Positions 28,322 through 37,202 of a stretch of 64,000 nt of DNA are shown one piece after another. The translations under genes were made by a program, and so were the position numbers. Numbering within the stretch: the stretch's first letter is position 1; each line of letters starts with the position of its first letter. This DNA is from Microvirga terrestris (GTDB lineage Bacteria; Pseudomonadota; Alphaproteobacteria; Rhizobiales; Beijerinckiaceae). The notes beneath the pieces were generated by a model. The model was not told the DNA's origin, did no database searches, and was given only the letters and a program-made list of their open reading frames with translations. The stretch is from contig NZ_JADQDN010000007.1 in NCBI RefSeq assembly GCF_015694425.1, forward strand, positions 109,226-173,225, read 5' to 3'.

Positions 28322-28406
28322 AGCATCCACCCCGATTTCGACCACATGATGATCGATAGTCGCTTCGGCACACCGGCTGTGTCCGGGCACGCAAAGGGAG
28401 AGAGCG

Positions 28407-29240
28407 ATGATCAAGGACATCATGGTGCATCTCGATGGAAGTCCCGAGGATGAGATCCGGCTGGAACATGGGCAAGCCCTCGCGACGGCTGGGCAGGCTC
28501 ATCTGATCGGCCTTTTTACCAACCAGCTTCCTGACCTTACAATCGCCATGCCCATGGATGGCGGCGCGGCCGCGATCCAGGTTCTGACCGAACTCCAGGA
28601 CCAAGCCCTAAAGGATGGTGATGCCACGGCCAAGCGGCTGACGGAGCGATTGGCCGGCCTTCAGGTGCCGAGCGAGCTGCGCCGGTTCGACGAGACGTTC
28701 GGTGCGTTGACCGGGAAGGTCGTGGACCACGCCCGGTGCGCCGATCTCTTCATCGCCACGCGGTGCTACGGCGAGGCCAAGTCCCCGCTCTGGCCGGACC
28801 TGGTGGAGGCAGTGCTGTTCGGCAGCGGCCGCGCGCTTCTTCTCGTGCCGCCCGGTCGCCGTCGGCAAGGGCCAATCCAAACCGTGCTGGTCGCCTGGAA
28901 TGGCAGCCGCGAGGCGGCACGCGCCCTCCGCGAGGGACTGGACTTCGTCGAGCAGGCAGCCCGAGTCGTGGTCCTGGTCGTGGATCCTCCAGCGGATACG
29001 AAGCCTTACGCGGAGGTGAAGGCACATCTCGCTCATCATAATGTCGTGGCGGAAGTCGTCACCGCTGACAGCCGGGACCGCGATGTCTCCGACGTCGTCC
29101 TTGAGGAGGCACGCCGCATTTCCGCGGATCTCGTCATTATGGGAGCTTATGGCCACACGCGCCTGAGGGAGCAGGTGTTCGGCGGCGCGACGCGGGACAT
29201 GTTGACCGCATCGGAAAGCCCGATCCTGGTGGCCCATTGA
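28407..29240 (+). CDS. Tandem universal stress protein (UspA family)
   Basis: A 277-residue cytosolic protein with two Usp domains (about 1-145 and 155-277). The second ends in VIMGAYGHTRLREQVFGGATRDML, the G-2x-G-9x-G nucleotide-binding motif; the first lacks it. ATG 28407 follows GGGAGAG. Downstream, the P-type ATPase frame begins at a TTG that overlaps its stop codon, which suggests one transcript. Tandem Usps of this type are common in low-oxygen and starvation regulons. Confidence 0.9.
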   Translation: MIKDIMVHLDGSPEDEIRLEHGQALATAGQAHLIGLFTNQLPDLTIAMPMDGGAAAIQVLTELQDQALKDGDATAKRLTERLAGLQVPSELRRFDETFGALTGKVVDHARCADLFIATRCYGEAKSPLWPDLVEAVLFGSGRALLLVPPGRRRQGPIQTVLVAWNGSREAARALREGLDFVEQAARVVVLVVDPPADTKPYAEVKAHLAHHNVVAEVVTADSRDRDVSDVVLEEARRISADLVIMGAYGHTRLREQVFGGATRDMLTASESPILVAH

Positions 29241-31861
29241 GGCGAATCCTTCCAACCGGGAGCGGACATGGCCGTTCATGCGCAAACGCACCGAGTGGCC
29301 ATGACGCGGATACCGCGACGGTCGCACCTTTGGGACTGACGGGCCTCGACGAGGCCGAGGCGCAGCGGCGCCTCGCGCAGCACGGTCTCAACGTGATCGC
29401 GCGGAAGCGTTCCCGCGGCTTGGTTGACATCATCCGTGGGATTCTGCGTGAGCCGATGTTTCTCCTTCTGCTGGCCGCTGCAGGGCTCTATCTTATGATT
29501 GGCGACATCGGGGAAGGCTTGTTCATGACGGCCGGCGCCTTCGTGACGATCGGCTTGGTGGTGCTGCAAGAGGCGAGGAGCGAGCGGGCCCTGGTAGCCC
29601 TGCGCGAGCTGGCCGAGCCCTTCGCTTGGGTAATCCGCGGCGCGACCGAGCGACGTATCCCGGCGCGCGAGGTCGTGCCAGGCGATCTCATCGTCGTCGG
29701 CGAGGGTGAGCGCCTGCCTGCCGACGGCGTTCTGATTGAGGGCGACGCGCTGACGGTCGACGAGTCGGCCCTCACCGGTGAGTCCGTCCCGGTGTCTAAG
29801 CGTCCGGCGGCAGCCGGGGTGGACGAAGCTGGCGATCCCGAGCCTGGGGGAGACGACACGCCCTATTTGTTCAGCGGGACCTTGAACGTGCGGGGGCAGG
29901 GCGTCCTCCATGTCATCCGCACCGGACCGATGACGCGGTTGGGACGCATAGGCACTTCGCTCTCTGCCGTCGGTGACCAGCCGACGCTGCTGCAACGGAC
30001 GACCGGCGCACTCGTCGCCAAACTCGGGATCCTCGCGCTTGCATTCTGTGCCATCGTCGCCGTGGCGTACGGCGTGCTGCAGGACGACTGGATCGGCGGT
30101 GCGTTGTCCGGAATCACGCTGGCCATCGCGCTCCTGCCGGAAGAGTTCCCGATGGTGCTGGCGATCTTCATGGCGCTCGGGGCGTTCCGCCTCGCTCGGC
30201 ACAAGGTGCTGGTGCGCCGCGCCGCAGTCATCGAAACGCTCGGGGCCGCCACGTTCCTGTGCGTTGACAAGACCGGCACGCTGACCGAGAACCGGATGGT
30301 GCTCACCACGGCATGGCGCGACGGTGAGGTACAGGATCTGCGGGACCATGCCAGACTTTCCGGCGCTGCCGTCGAGCCGCTTCGGACGGCACTTCTTGCT
30401 TCCGCCGTCCGTCCGGTCGATCCCATGGACAGGGCTGTCCGCATGCTGGGAATGCGGGTTCTCCCTGAATCGGTTGAAGCCGTAGCCCCGCTGCGCACCT
30501 ATCCGCTCCGTCCCGAGTTGCTGGCGTTTATCCAGGTCTCGCTGGACCCCTTGGGCGGCGTTCGATATGCGGCAAAAGGGGCGCCTGAAGCGATTTTCCG
30601 TCTCTGCCGAATGGGCGATGACGAGCGGGCCGCGATGGACACCGTGGTCGCGGGACTGGCAAATCGCGGGCTGCGGGTTCTGGGCGTAGCATCCGCCCGC
30701 GATGAAAGAGACCTCGCGCGGGCTCCTGTGGATCTGGCGTTCCGGTTCGAGGGCCTGATCGGGTTTGAGGATTCGGTTCGATCCGATGTTCCCCAGGCCG
30801 TCGCTGAAGCGAAACGGGCCGGAATCACCGTGGCGATGATTACGGGCGACTACCCAGCCACGGCCGTGGAGATCGCCCGTCAGGCCGGCATCGACGCGGA
30901 AGCTGGCGTGCTGACGGGCAACGAGGTGGCTGAACTCGATCCGGAAGACCTGCGGGAACGCGTGCGGCGGATCCGGGTCTTTGCCCGCATCATGCCGGAG
31001 CAGAAGCTCGCCCTCGTCGAGGCGTTGAAGGCCAACGGCGAGGTCGTCGCCATGACCGGGGACGGCGTCAACGATGCGCCGGCGCTGGAAGCCGCCCACA
31101 TTGGCATTGCCATGGGGCAACGTGGCACGGATGTCGCGCGTGAGGCGGCGGATCTGGTCCTACTCGACGACCATTTTGTCTCGATCATCGGCGGCGTGCG
31201 GCTCGGGCGGCGCATCTTCGCGAACCTGCGCAAGGCGCTCACCTACGTGACAGCCATCCATGTGCCCATCGCCGGGCTGGCCCTGTTGCCCATCATCATG
31301 GGCCTGCCGCCGATCCTGTATCCGATGCATGTGATCCTGCTGGAACTCGTGATCGATCCAGTCTGCTCGCTCGTTTTCGAAGGCGAACCCAGCGAGCGAA
31401 CTGCCATGGAAAAGCCGCCGCGTCCCGCCACCGAACCGCTCTTCGGTGTCTCCCAGATCGTGCTCGGGTTTGTCCAGGGGGCCGTCGTCCTTGGGGCCAT
31501 CCTCGGCCTTTATGTGTGGGCGCTGAATGCCGGCATCCCTAAGATCCAAGCGCGAGCGTCGGCGTTCGCCGCCCTGGTGCTCGGCAACCTCGTCCTGGCC
31601 TTCGCCGACGCGGCAGAGCCGGGGACCTCTTTCTTCGACCGGAGGAGGCTCGCCTTCTGGGGAATCGGAGCCGGAGCCGCCGTGATTGTCACTGCAGTCA
31701 TTTACATTCCGCCGCTGGCCGCCATCCTCCGTGTCTCCCCGCCGAGCCCATCATGGTTGGCGACAACCCTAATCATCGCGGTCCTGGCCGGCGGCTGGTT
31801 CGGATTGGCCAAGCAACTCCGGACGGTGTGGTTACACAACGAGCGACGGACAATGGCATGA
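29237..31861 (+). CDS. Cation-translocating P-type ATPase (P2-like, PEEFP variant)
   Basis: An up to 874-residue inner-membrane pump resembling calcium or other P2 ATPases. The N-terminal Cation_ATPase_N motif is LTGLDEAEAQRRLAQHGLNVI. The actuator loop is DESALTGESVPVSK. PEEFP (301-305) stands in the ion-binding helix, where P2A pumps usually have PEGLP. DKTGTLT starts at Asp344; the hinge is [22 protein letters not shown]. The start is uncertain: the frame opens with TTG 29237 inside the usp stop, while an ATG at 29268 is in another frame, so a start-proximal frameshift is possible. It is followed 61 bp later by a second P-type ATPase. The ion cannot be read from sequence. Confidence 0.85.
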   Translation: MRRILPTGSGHGRSCANAPSGHDADTATVAPLGLTGLDEAEAQRRLAQHGLNVIARKRSRGLVDIIRGILREPMFLLLLAAAGLYLMIGDIGEGLFMTAGAFVTIGLVVLQEARSERALVALRELAEPFAWVIRGATERRIPAREVVPGDLIVVGEGERLPADGVLIEGDALTVDESALTGESVPVSKRPAAAGVDEAGDPEPGGDDTPYLFSGTLNVRGQGVLHVIRTGPMTRLGRIGTSLSAVGDQPTLLQRTTGALVAKLGILALAFCAIVAVAYGVLQDDWIGGALSGITLAIALLPEEFPMVLAIFMALGAFRLARHKVLVRRAAVIETLGAATFLCVDKTGTLTENRMVLTTAWRDGEVQDLRDHARLSGAAVEPLRTALLASAVRPVDPMDRAVRMLGMRVLPESVEAVAPLRTYPLRPELLAFIQVSLDPLGGVRYAAKGAPEAIFRLCRMGDDERAAMDTVVAGLANRGLRVLGVASARDERDLARAPVDLAFRFEGLIGFEDSVRSDVPQAVAEAKRAGITVAMITGDYPATAVEIARQAGIDAEAGVLTGNEVAELDPEDLRERVRRIRVFARIMPEQKLALVEALKANGEVVAMTGDGVNDAPALEAAHIGIAMGQRGTDVAREAADLVLLDDHFVSIIGGVRLGRRIFANLRKALTYVTAIHVPIAGLALLPIIMGLPPILYPMHVILLELVIDPVCSLVFEGEPSERTAMEKPPRPATEPLFGVSQIVLGFVQGAVVLGAILGLYVWALNAGIPKIQARASAFAALVLGNLVLAFADAAEPGTSFFDRRRLAFWGIGAGAAVIVTAVIYIPPLAAILRVSPPSPSWLATTLIIAVLAGGWFGLAKQLRTVWLHNERRTMA

Positions 31862-31922
31862 TCGAAGACATGAGCGATGGCAGGCGCAAGGCCTGGCTCG
31901 GCGCCATACGCAAGTTCGGGGC

Positions 31923-33863
31923 ATGAGCCAGGTAGGGGGAGCGATGTCGGGTATCCAGAAGGCCACTCCTGACGTTCCTTCCCTGCTGCACCCGCCTGCG
32001 ATGCCCGGCGCACGGGGCCTGCGCAATCTTCACCGCGTTGTCCGCCCCATCCTGGTGGTCGTGCCTCTGCTTGGGCTGATCCTGGGATGGGGTGCGCACC
32101 TTGCCGGGATCGGGCAGTGGTCCGGATCGATCTGGGCCGCGGCCACGATCCCCGTTCTGGGTGCGCTTCTCGTCGAGATCGTTGCAAGCTTGCGCCGCGG
32201 TGATGTTGGGCTCGACCTCGTGGCAGCCTTGTCCATGACCGGTGCGCTCTTGTTCGGTGAGCACCTTGCCGCCGTCGTGGTGGCGCTGATGTATGCGGGC
32301 GGGCAGTATCTCGAGAGCTTTGCCGAGCGCCGCGCCGAACGCGAGATGACGGCGCTTCTCGGACGGGTTCCCCACACGGCCGTCCGCTATCGGGATCGAC
32401 GCCTTGAGGAAGTCGACCTTGAAACCGTTGCTCCGGAAGACCGTCTGCTTATTCGCCAGGGCGATGTGGTGCCGGTGGACGGCGTCGTGGCGCGTGGAAC
32501 GGCGGTTCTCGACCAGGCGGCTCTCACGGGAGAGGCACTGCCCGTGCGCAAGGGTCTCGGTGAGCCGGTGATGAGCGGCGTGACGAATGCGGGCGATGCC
32601 TTCGACCTGACTGCCACCCATCGTGCCGCCGAGAGTACCTATGCCGGGATCATTCGCCTAATCGAGGCAGCCCGGGCGTCGAAGGCACCGATGGCGCGCC
32701 TTGCGGATCGTTTCGCCATCGCTTTCCTGGCTCTCACCGTTACGCTGGCCGGCGGAGCATGGTTTTGGTCCGGAGACCCGATCCGGGCCTTGTCCGTCCT
32801 CGTCGTGGCCACCCCTTGCCCGCTGATCCTGGCTGTCCCTGTCGCCATCGTCTCCGGCGTGTCGCGGGCTGCCAAGGCTGGCGTGCTCGTGAAGGGAGGC
32901 AAAGCGCTGGAGGCGCTGGCGCGGATACGGGTGTTGGTGATCGACAAGACGGGCACGCTCACCCACGGCGAGGCGCAATTGGCGACGATGCAGCCTGCCG
33001 CCGATCTCCCGCCCCAGACACTTCTTCGCCTAGCCGCCTCTCTCGATCAGGCATCCAAGCACGTGACCGCGCGGGCTCTCGTGCGGGAAGCTCAGGCAAG
33101 AGGCCTTTCCCTCGCGGTTCCCACCGAGGTCGCCGAGGTTCCCGGCGAAGGGCTCGAAGGAACGATCGATGGTCATCATGTCGTCGTAGGCGGTCTCCGT
33201 TATGTCGCCAACACGGTCCCAACCCTCGGCAGGAGCTTGGACGGTAGCCGGTATCCGGCCGGCTCGGTGGTCGTTGCGGTGGCTGTCGACGGCCGACTCG
33301 GCGGCCTGCTGGTTCTAGCGGACCGCCTACGCACGGAAGCGGCTCAGGTCATCGAAAGGCTTCGCCGATTGGGACTGGACCGGATCGTCTTGGCCTCTGG
33401 GGACCGCAATGACGTCGCAGAAGCCGTCACGGTCGGACTGCATTTCGATGGCGTTCATGCGGATCTTACCCCGGACCGAAAGATCGATATCGTGCAGTCC
33501 GAGAAACGATATGGCCCCGTGATGATGATCGGCGATGGCGTCAACGACGCTCCGGCCCTGGCGGCCGCCGACCTCGGCGTTGCCATGGGCGCGAAGGGTG
33601 CCGCAGCCAGCGCCGAGGCCGCGGACGTCGTCCTTCTCGTCGACCGTCTCGACAAGATCCCTACGGCGATCCAGGCGGCGCGCCGATCGCGCAGCATAGC
33701 GCTCCAAAGCGTTTATGCCGGGATCGGGCTGTCCGTTGTCGGAATGACCGTCGCCGCCTTAGGCTATCTGACCCCCGTGCAGGGGGCTCTCATCCAGGAG
33801 GCCATCGACGTCGCCGTGATCCTCAATGCCCTGCGGGCCCTGTGGGGACGGGAGACATCCTGA
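31923..33863 (+). CDS. Heavy-metal P-type ATPase without metal-binding domain (P1B-like, TPCPL motif)
   Basis: A 646-residue pump. N-terminal helices (about 40-125) are followed by the actuator DQAALTGEALPVRK, the membrane motif TPCPL (297-301; Cys299 and Pro300 fit a CPx-type pump, with Leu where Cu pumps have Cys), DKTGTLT from Asp341, and the hinge [22 protein letters not shown]. Where P1B pumps have the nucleotide-binding SEHPL, this one reads SKHVT (378-382): the His is kept but the Pro is lost. There is no N-terminal HMA domain. A decayed homologue of its N-terminal part lies at 60701..61069. The metal is unknown; Zn, Co or Mn are possible. Confidence 0.85.
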   Translation: MSQVGGAMSGIQKATPDVPSLLHPPAMPGARGLRNLHRVVRPILVVVPLLGLILGWGAHLAGIGQWSGSIWAAATIPVLGALLVEIVASLRRGDVGLDLVAALSMTGALLFGEHLAAVVVALMYAGGQYLESFAERRAEREMTALLGRVPHTAVRYRDRRLEEVDLETVAPEDRLLIRQGDVVPVDGVVARGTAVLDQAALTGEALPVRKGLGEPVMSGVTNAGDAFDLTATHRAAESTYAGIIRLIEAARASKAPMARLADRFAIAFLALTVTLAGGAWFWSGDPIRALSVLVVATPCPLILAVPVAIVSGVSRAAKAGVLVKGGKALEALARIRVLVIDKTGTLTHGEAQLATMQPAADLPPQTLLRLAASLDQASKHVTARALVREAQARGLSLAVPTEVAEVPGEGLEGTIDGHHVVVGGLRYVANTVPTLGRSLDGSRYPAGSVVVAVAVDGRLGGLLVLADRLRTEAAQVIERLRRLGLDRIVLASGDRNDVAEAVTVGLHFDGVHADLTPDRKIDIVQSEKRYGPVMMIGDGVNDAPALAAADLGVAMGAKGAAASAEAADVVLLVDRLDKIPTAIQAARRSRSIALQSVYAGIGLSVVGMTVAALGYLTPVQGALIQEAIDVAVILNALRALWGRETS

Positions 33864-33869
33864 TCGCGG

Positions 33870-34565
33870 TCATCGGCGCTCCTGCAGGAGCTCGATCTGG
33901 AGTTCCTGGATTTCTGCGAGCCGCTCCCATTGCCGCGTGATCAGATGGTCGACCTTTTCGTGCAGGTGCCGGATCTCGAGTTCCGCCTTCAGGTTGACCT
34001 GATAGTCATTGAGGGAGCGTAGCCGGTCCTTCGCCTCCTGACGCCTCTGGCTCATCATGATGATCGGGGCCTGAACGGCCGCGAGGCAGGACAGAAGCAG
34101 GTTCAGGAGGATGTAGGGATAGGGATCGAAGGCCTCTGGCCCACGTGCGACGTTGATGATGATCCATACACCAAGTGCCAGGGCGAAGAAGATGAGAAAC
34201 GGCCAACTGCCGCCGAAAGCGGCAAGCCCATCCGACAGCCTCTCTCCCAAGGTACGCTTCTCATCGAAGCTTTCCTCGACATTGGCCGTGACCATGCTGC
34301 CTTCGGCAAGGCTGCGGGCGACCTCACTGTCGAGCTTGGTCAGTTCGCCGCGTTCCTGGCGGAGCAGTTCTTCAACATAGCGTAGGCGGTACTGGTCGAC
34401 CGCAGCCCGGCTTATGCGACTGTCGGCAGACAGAGCCGGATGATCTTGGCGGATCCTCTCGGCGAGAGCCGGATGCAAGTGATCGACGAGAAGAAAGTCT
34501 CTTCGGGGGTATGTCTTGCCTGTAATGGGGCAAATGTCGTTGGATGACGCTGCGTGAGAGGTCAT
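33870..34565 (-). CDS. DUF1003 membrane protein
   Basis: A 231-residue protein. The N-terminal cysteine-containing segment CPITGKTYPRRDFLLVDHLHP is followed by a helical region, then two membrane helices (SWPFLIFFALALGVWIIINV and PYPYILLNLLLSCLAAVQAPIIMMSQ). A long charged helix follows (RQEAKDRLRSLNDYQVNLKAELEIRHLHEKVDHL), the DUF1003 hallmark. ATG 34565 is chosen because the 25 residues before it are unlike the family. It is convergent with the P-type ATPase operon. Function unknown; common in stress and low-oxygen gene sets. Confidence 0.85.
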   Translation of the reverse strand: MTSHAASSNDICPITGKTYPRRDFLLVDHLHPALAERIRQDHPALSADSRISRAAVDQYRLRYVEELLRQERGELTKLDSEVARSLAEGSMVTANVEESFDEKRTLGERLSDGLAAFGGSWPFLIFFALALGVWIIINVARGPEAFDPYPYILLNLLLSCLAAVQAPIIMMSQRRQEAKDRLRSLNDYQVNLKAELEIRHLHEKVDHLITRQWERLAEIQELQIELLQERR

Positions 34566-34583
34566 GATCGCCGTTCCGCTGGT

Positions 34584-34597
34584 TTGGCTTGGATCAA
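34584..34597. promoter_or_regulatory. FNR/FixK-type box upstream of beta-CASP hydrolase
   Basis: TTGGC-TTGG-ATCAA matches eight of ten dyad positions and ends 76 bp before the TTG start at 34673. It is only 19 bp from the DUF1003 start on the other strand, too close for activation of that gene. Confidence 0.5.
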
Positions 34598-34672
34598 ACC
34601 TAGCAACTCGACGAGGGTGTACCAAGGTGCGATTCTCCACGCACGACGCTTCCTCACATCCAGGAGGTTTCT

Positions 34673-36268
34673 TTGTCGCTTCGCCTTCACTTCCACGGCG
34701 CCGCCCAAACCGTGACGGGCTCCTGTTTTCTCCTTGAGACGGAGGCAGCCCGCGTCCTGATCGACTGCGGAATGTTTCAAGGATCGAAAGAGGAGAGGGA
34801 GCTCAATTACCAGCACTTCCCGTTCCGCGCGGCCAGCATCGACGCTCTCTGCCTCACCCACGCCCACATCGACCATAGCGGTCTTGTACCGAAGCTCGTG
34901 AAGGCCGGGTTCGACGGGCCGATCTACGCGACGGCCGGAACGGCCGATCTTGCATCCATCATGCTGCCGGACTCCGGCTACATCCAGGAGATGGAGGTTG
35001 ACCAGCTCAACCGCCGCAACCGCCGCCGCGGGCGAGAGACGGTGTCACCGATCTACACGGAGGAGGACGCCATCGCATCCCTCACGCAGTTCCGGTCCGT
35101 GGCTTATGGCCAATGGCAGGATGTCGCTCCCGGGTTCCGAGCCCGCTACTGGAATGCGGGTCATCTTCTGGGCTCGGCCTCGATCGAGATGGAAGTGACG
35201 CATGGCGGGGGCGAGAAGCCGACGCGCCTTTTGTGCTCCGGCGATATCGGACCCGACCACAAGCTCCTGCAACCGGACCCGGACGGGCCACGAGACCTCG
35301 ACTATGTCCTGCTTGAGTCCACCTACGGCGATACCGATCGAGCCGGCACCACCATCGAACGCCGGCGTCGTCTTCTGCGTGACGAGGTCCGCGCGGCCAT
35401 GCATCCGAGCGGGGTGTTGCTCATCCCCTCGTTCGCGGTCGAGAGAGCGCAGGAGCTTCTCGTCGATCTCATGGAGCTGATGGAGGCTGGCGAACTGCCG
35501 GAGATTCCGATCTTCATCGACTCGCCCCTGGCCTCGAAGGCCAGCGGCATCTTCAAGCGGCATGCCGGGGAACTCAGGAACGGCGCCGACCTGGTGCAGG
35601 CGCTCGAGTCCCGATGGGTCCGCGTCACGGAGAGCGTCGAGCAGAGCAAGGCCATCGATCGCATTCACAGCTTCCACATCATCATTGCGGCCAGCGGCAT
35701 GTGCGAGGCGGGCCGCATCCGGCATCACCTGAAGGCGTGGCTCTGGCGGGACGAAGCCACCGTTCTCTTCGTCGGCTTCCAGGCACAGGGAACGCTCGGA
35801 CGGATCCTTCAGGACGGCGCCTCGAAGGTCAGGATTCACGGTGAGGAGGTGAAGGTCCGAGCCCACATGCGGACGCTCGATCTCTATTCCGGGCATGCGG
35901 ATGGGCCCGAGCTGAAGGCTTGGCTCGCCGAGCGCCTTCCGGTCCGGCGTGGGGTCTTTCTTGTGCATGGAGAAGATCCGCCCCTCAAGGCCCTGCAATC
36001 GTCTCTTGCCGATCTCGATCACGTGCCCAGAGCGATCATTCCGGAGATCGACGATGTCTATGATCTAGCGGGTGACCAAGCGGTCCGGATTGAGCGCCAC
36101 GAAGAGCGCCTCCCGCCTGCGAGCGCAGGCCACCGGGATTGGCACAACGACTATGCGGAGCTGCTTCTTGAGATCAACGATGCGGTCGAAGCGGCCGCCG
36201 GCCGGAAGGCGAAGGGAGTCGTCATCCGGCGCATCAGGGATGCCCTGAAGGATGGCGCCCGCGAATAG
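34673..36268 (+). CDS. MBL-fold beta-CASP metallo-hydrolase (RNA-processing exonuclease-like)
   Basis: A 531-residue zinc-dependent protein related to CPSF73/YhfI-like beta-CASP nucleases. The metal site is clear: HAHIDH at 63-68, later GHLLGSASIEMEV, LLCSGDIG, and the beta-CASP block (LLIPSFAVERAQELLVDLMELM, SGMCEAGRIRHHLKAWLW). The C-terminal FLVHGEDPPLKALQSSL completes the RMMBL motif. It should cut RNA, though the substrate is unproven. The start is TTG 34673, chosen for the strong AGGAGGT six bases upstream. An FNR/FixK-type box precedes it. Confidence 0.9.
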   Translation: MSLRLHFHGAAQTVTGSCFLLETEAARVLIDCGMFQGSKEERELNYQHFPFRAASIDALCLTHAHIDHSGLVPKLVKAGFDGPIYATAGTADLASIMLPDSGYIQEMEVDQLNRRNRRRGRETVSPIYTEEDAIASLTQFRSVAYGQWQDVAPGFRARYWNAGHLLGSASIEMEVTHGGGEKPTRLLCSGDIGPDHKLLQPDPDGPRDLDYVLLESTYGDTDRAGTTIERRRRLLRDEVRAAMHPSGVLLIPSFAVERAQELLVDLMELMEAGELPEIPIFIDSPLASKASGIFKRHAGELRNGADLVQALESRWVRVTESVEQSKAIDRIHSFHIIIAASGMCEAGRIRHHLKAWLWRDEATVLFVGFQAQGTLGRILQDGASKVRIHGEEVKVRAHMRTLDLYSGHADGPELKAWLAERLPVRRGVFLVHGEDPPLKALQSSLADLDHVPRAIIPEIDDVYDLAGDQAVRIERHEERLPPASAGHRDWHNDYAELLLEINDAVEAAAGRKAKGVVIRRIRDALKDGARE

Positions 36269-36305
36269 CCTCGAACCGACTTTAGGATCCGCGGTCAGTT
36301 GCATG

Positions 36306-36319
36306 TTGATCAGGATCAA
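36306..36319. promoter_or_regulatory. Perfect FNR/FixK-type box
   Basis: TTGAT-CAGG-ATCAA is a perfect dyad, 81 bp upstream of ATG 36400. It is the best copy in the window and would drive the two-gene unit with cytochrome c. Confidence 0.8.
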
Positions 36320-36399
36320 GGCGGCGAGTCAGGTTGGCTCCTACGCTTTGCCACAATGGCATGGCCTGCTTGAGCCGTAGCCATGCCCGGGAGGGACCG

Positions 36400-36804
36400 A
36401 TGCTCCATCACATCACGCTGCACCTCGCCCGCAGCAAGCAGTTTCCCGAAGGAAGTTCCCGATACGGCTATGAGATCACCGCGCCGCTCGATGATGGCGG
36501 CCATCTCGATCAGGAGGAATGGGCGGACAAACGCGCGTACTGCCGTGTCCGCCGTTTCTGGGCCGACGAGGGCGAGCGGAACGGTGTCCTTGTCCATCGC
36601 TCCGGCGGCGCCGGTGGAGCGACCTGGATAATCGACTACAACCAAGGCCGCCCCGGCGACGAGGAGGCCGGCTATCGCCTCCATCAGCATCGCTTTGCCG
36701 AGGGTGAATACGTCACCATCGAGGACGATGATGGCAAGCCATACACATTTCAGGTCGTCTCGGTGACCCGGGCTGAGCCTGGCGGAGCAGGAGCGCATCG
36801 ATGA
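36400..36804 (+). CDS. Conserved hypothetical protein upstream of cytochrome c
   Basis: A 134-residue protein with a GGGAGGGA ribosome site. It contains GSSRYGYEITAPLDDGGHLDQEEW, CRVRRFWADEGERNGVLVHR, WIIDYNQGRPGDEEAGYRLHQHRF and EGEYVTIEDDDGKPYTFQVVSV: a compact beta-rich soluble fold with no signal peptide. I recall similar small proteins in rhizobial stress clusters but know no function. Its stop overlaps the cytochrome start (ATGA), so the pair is co-translated. Confidence 0.75.
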   Translation: MLHHITLHLARSKQFPEGSSRYGYEITAPLDDGGHLDQEEWADKRAYCRVRRFWADEGERNGVLVHRSGGAGGATWIIDYNQGRPGDEEAGYRLHQHRFAEGEYVTIEDDDGKPYTFQVVSVTRAEPGGAGAHR

Positions 36805-37121
36805 TGCGGCGGCTCGCTCTCCTCTGCCTTGTTCTCGCATGCGCCTCGGCGACCGCCCTAGCCCAATCGGGCCGGGCACAGCGCGGATTGACGTTCGCGC
36901 AGACGAACTGCTCCCAATGCCATGCGATCGGACGGTTCGGTGACAGTCCCATTCCCGAGGCACCGCCCTTCAGGACCTTGCACACGCGCTACCCCATCGA
37001 AGACCTCGCGGAGGCCTTTGCGGAGGGCATTACGACGGGCCACCCCTCCATGCCGCAGTTCCAACTCGATCCGGCTCAGATTAACGACCTGATCGCCTAC
37101 CTGAACTCTATCCAAGGATAG
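36801..37121 (+). CDS. Small periplasmic cytochrome c
   Basis: A 106-residue class I c-type cytochrome. The signal peptide ends near residue 21 (ASATALA). The haem site is C37-SQ-C40-H41. A likely axial Met lies in TGHPSMPQFQLDPAQINDLIAYL near residue 83, followed by the typical C-terminal helix. It carries single electrons in the periplasm. Coupled to the preceding gene and under the perfect FNR/FixK-type box, it fits micro-oxic respiration. Confidence 0.88.
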   Translation: MMRRLALLCLVLACASATALAQSGRAQRGLTFAQTNCSQCHAIGRFGDSPIPEAPPFRTLHTRYPIEDLAEAFAEGITTGHPSMPQFQLDPAQINDLIAYLNSIQG

Positions 37122-37202
37122 GGTGTTTGACAGCCCGAGCCGCTAGCGGCGAGCCGTCGCTGGCAGTCAGGAAGTTCCTGCAAATGCAGGCTTTCTCTGC
37201 CG

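Noticed and set aside
29276..31120. 614-codon minus frame opposite the P-type ATPase
   Set aside because: Shadow frame; the plus strand has all P-type ATPase motifs.
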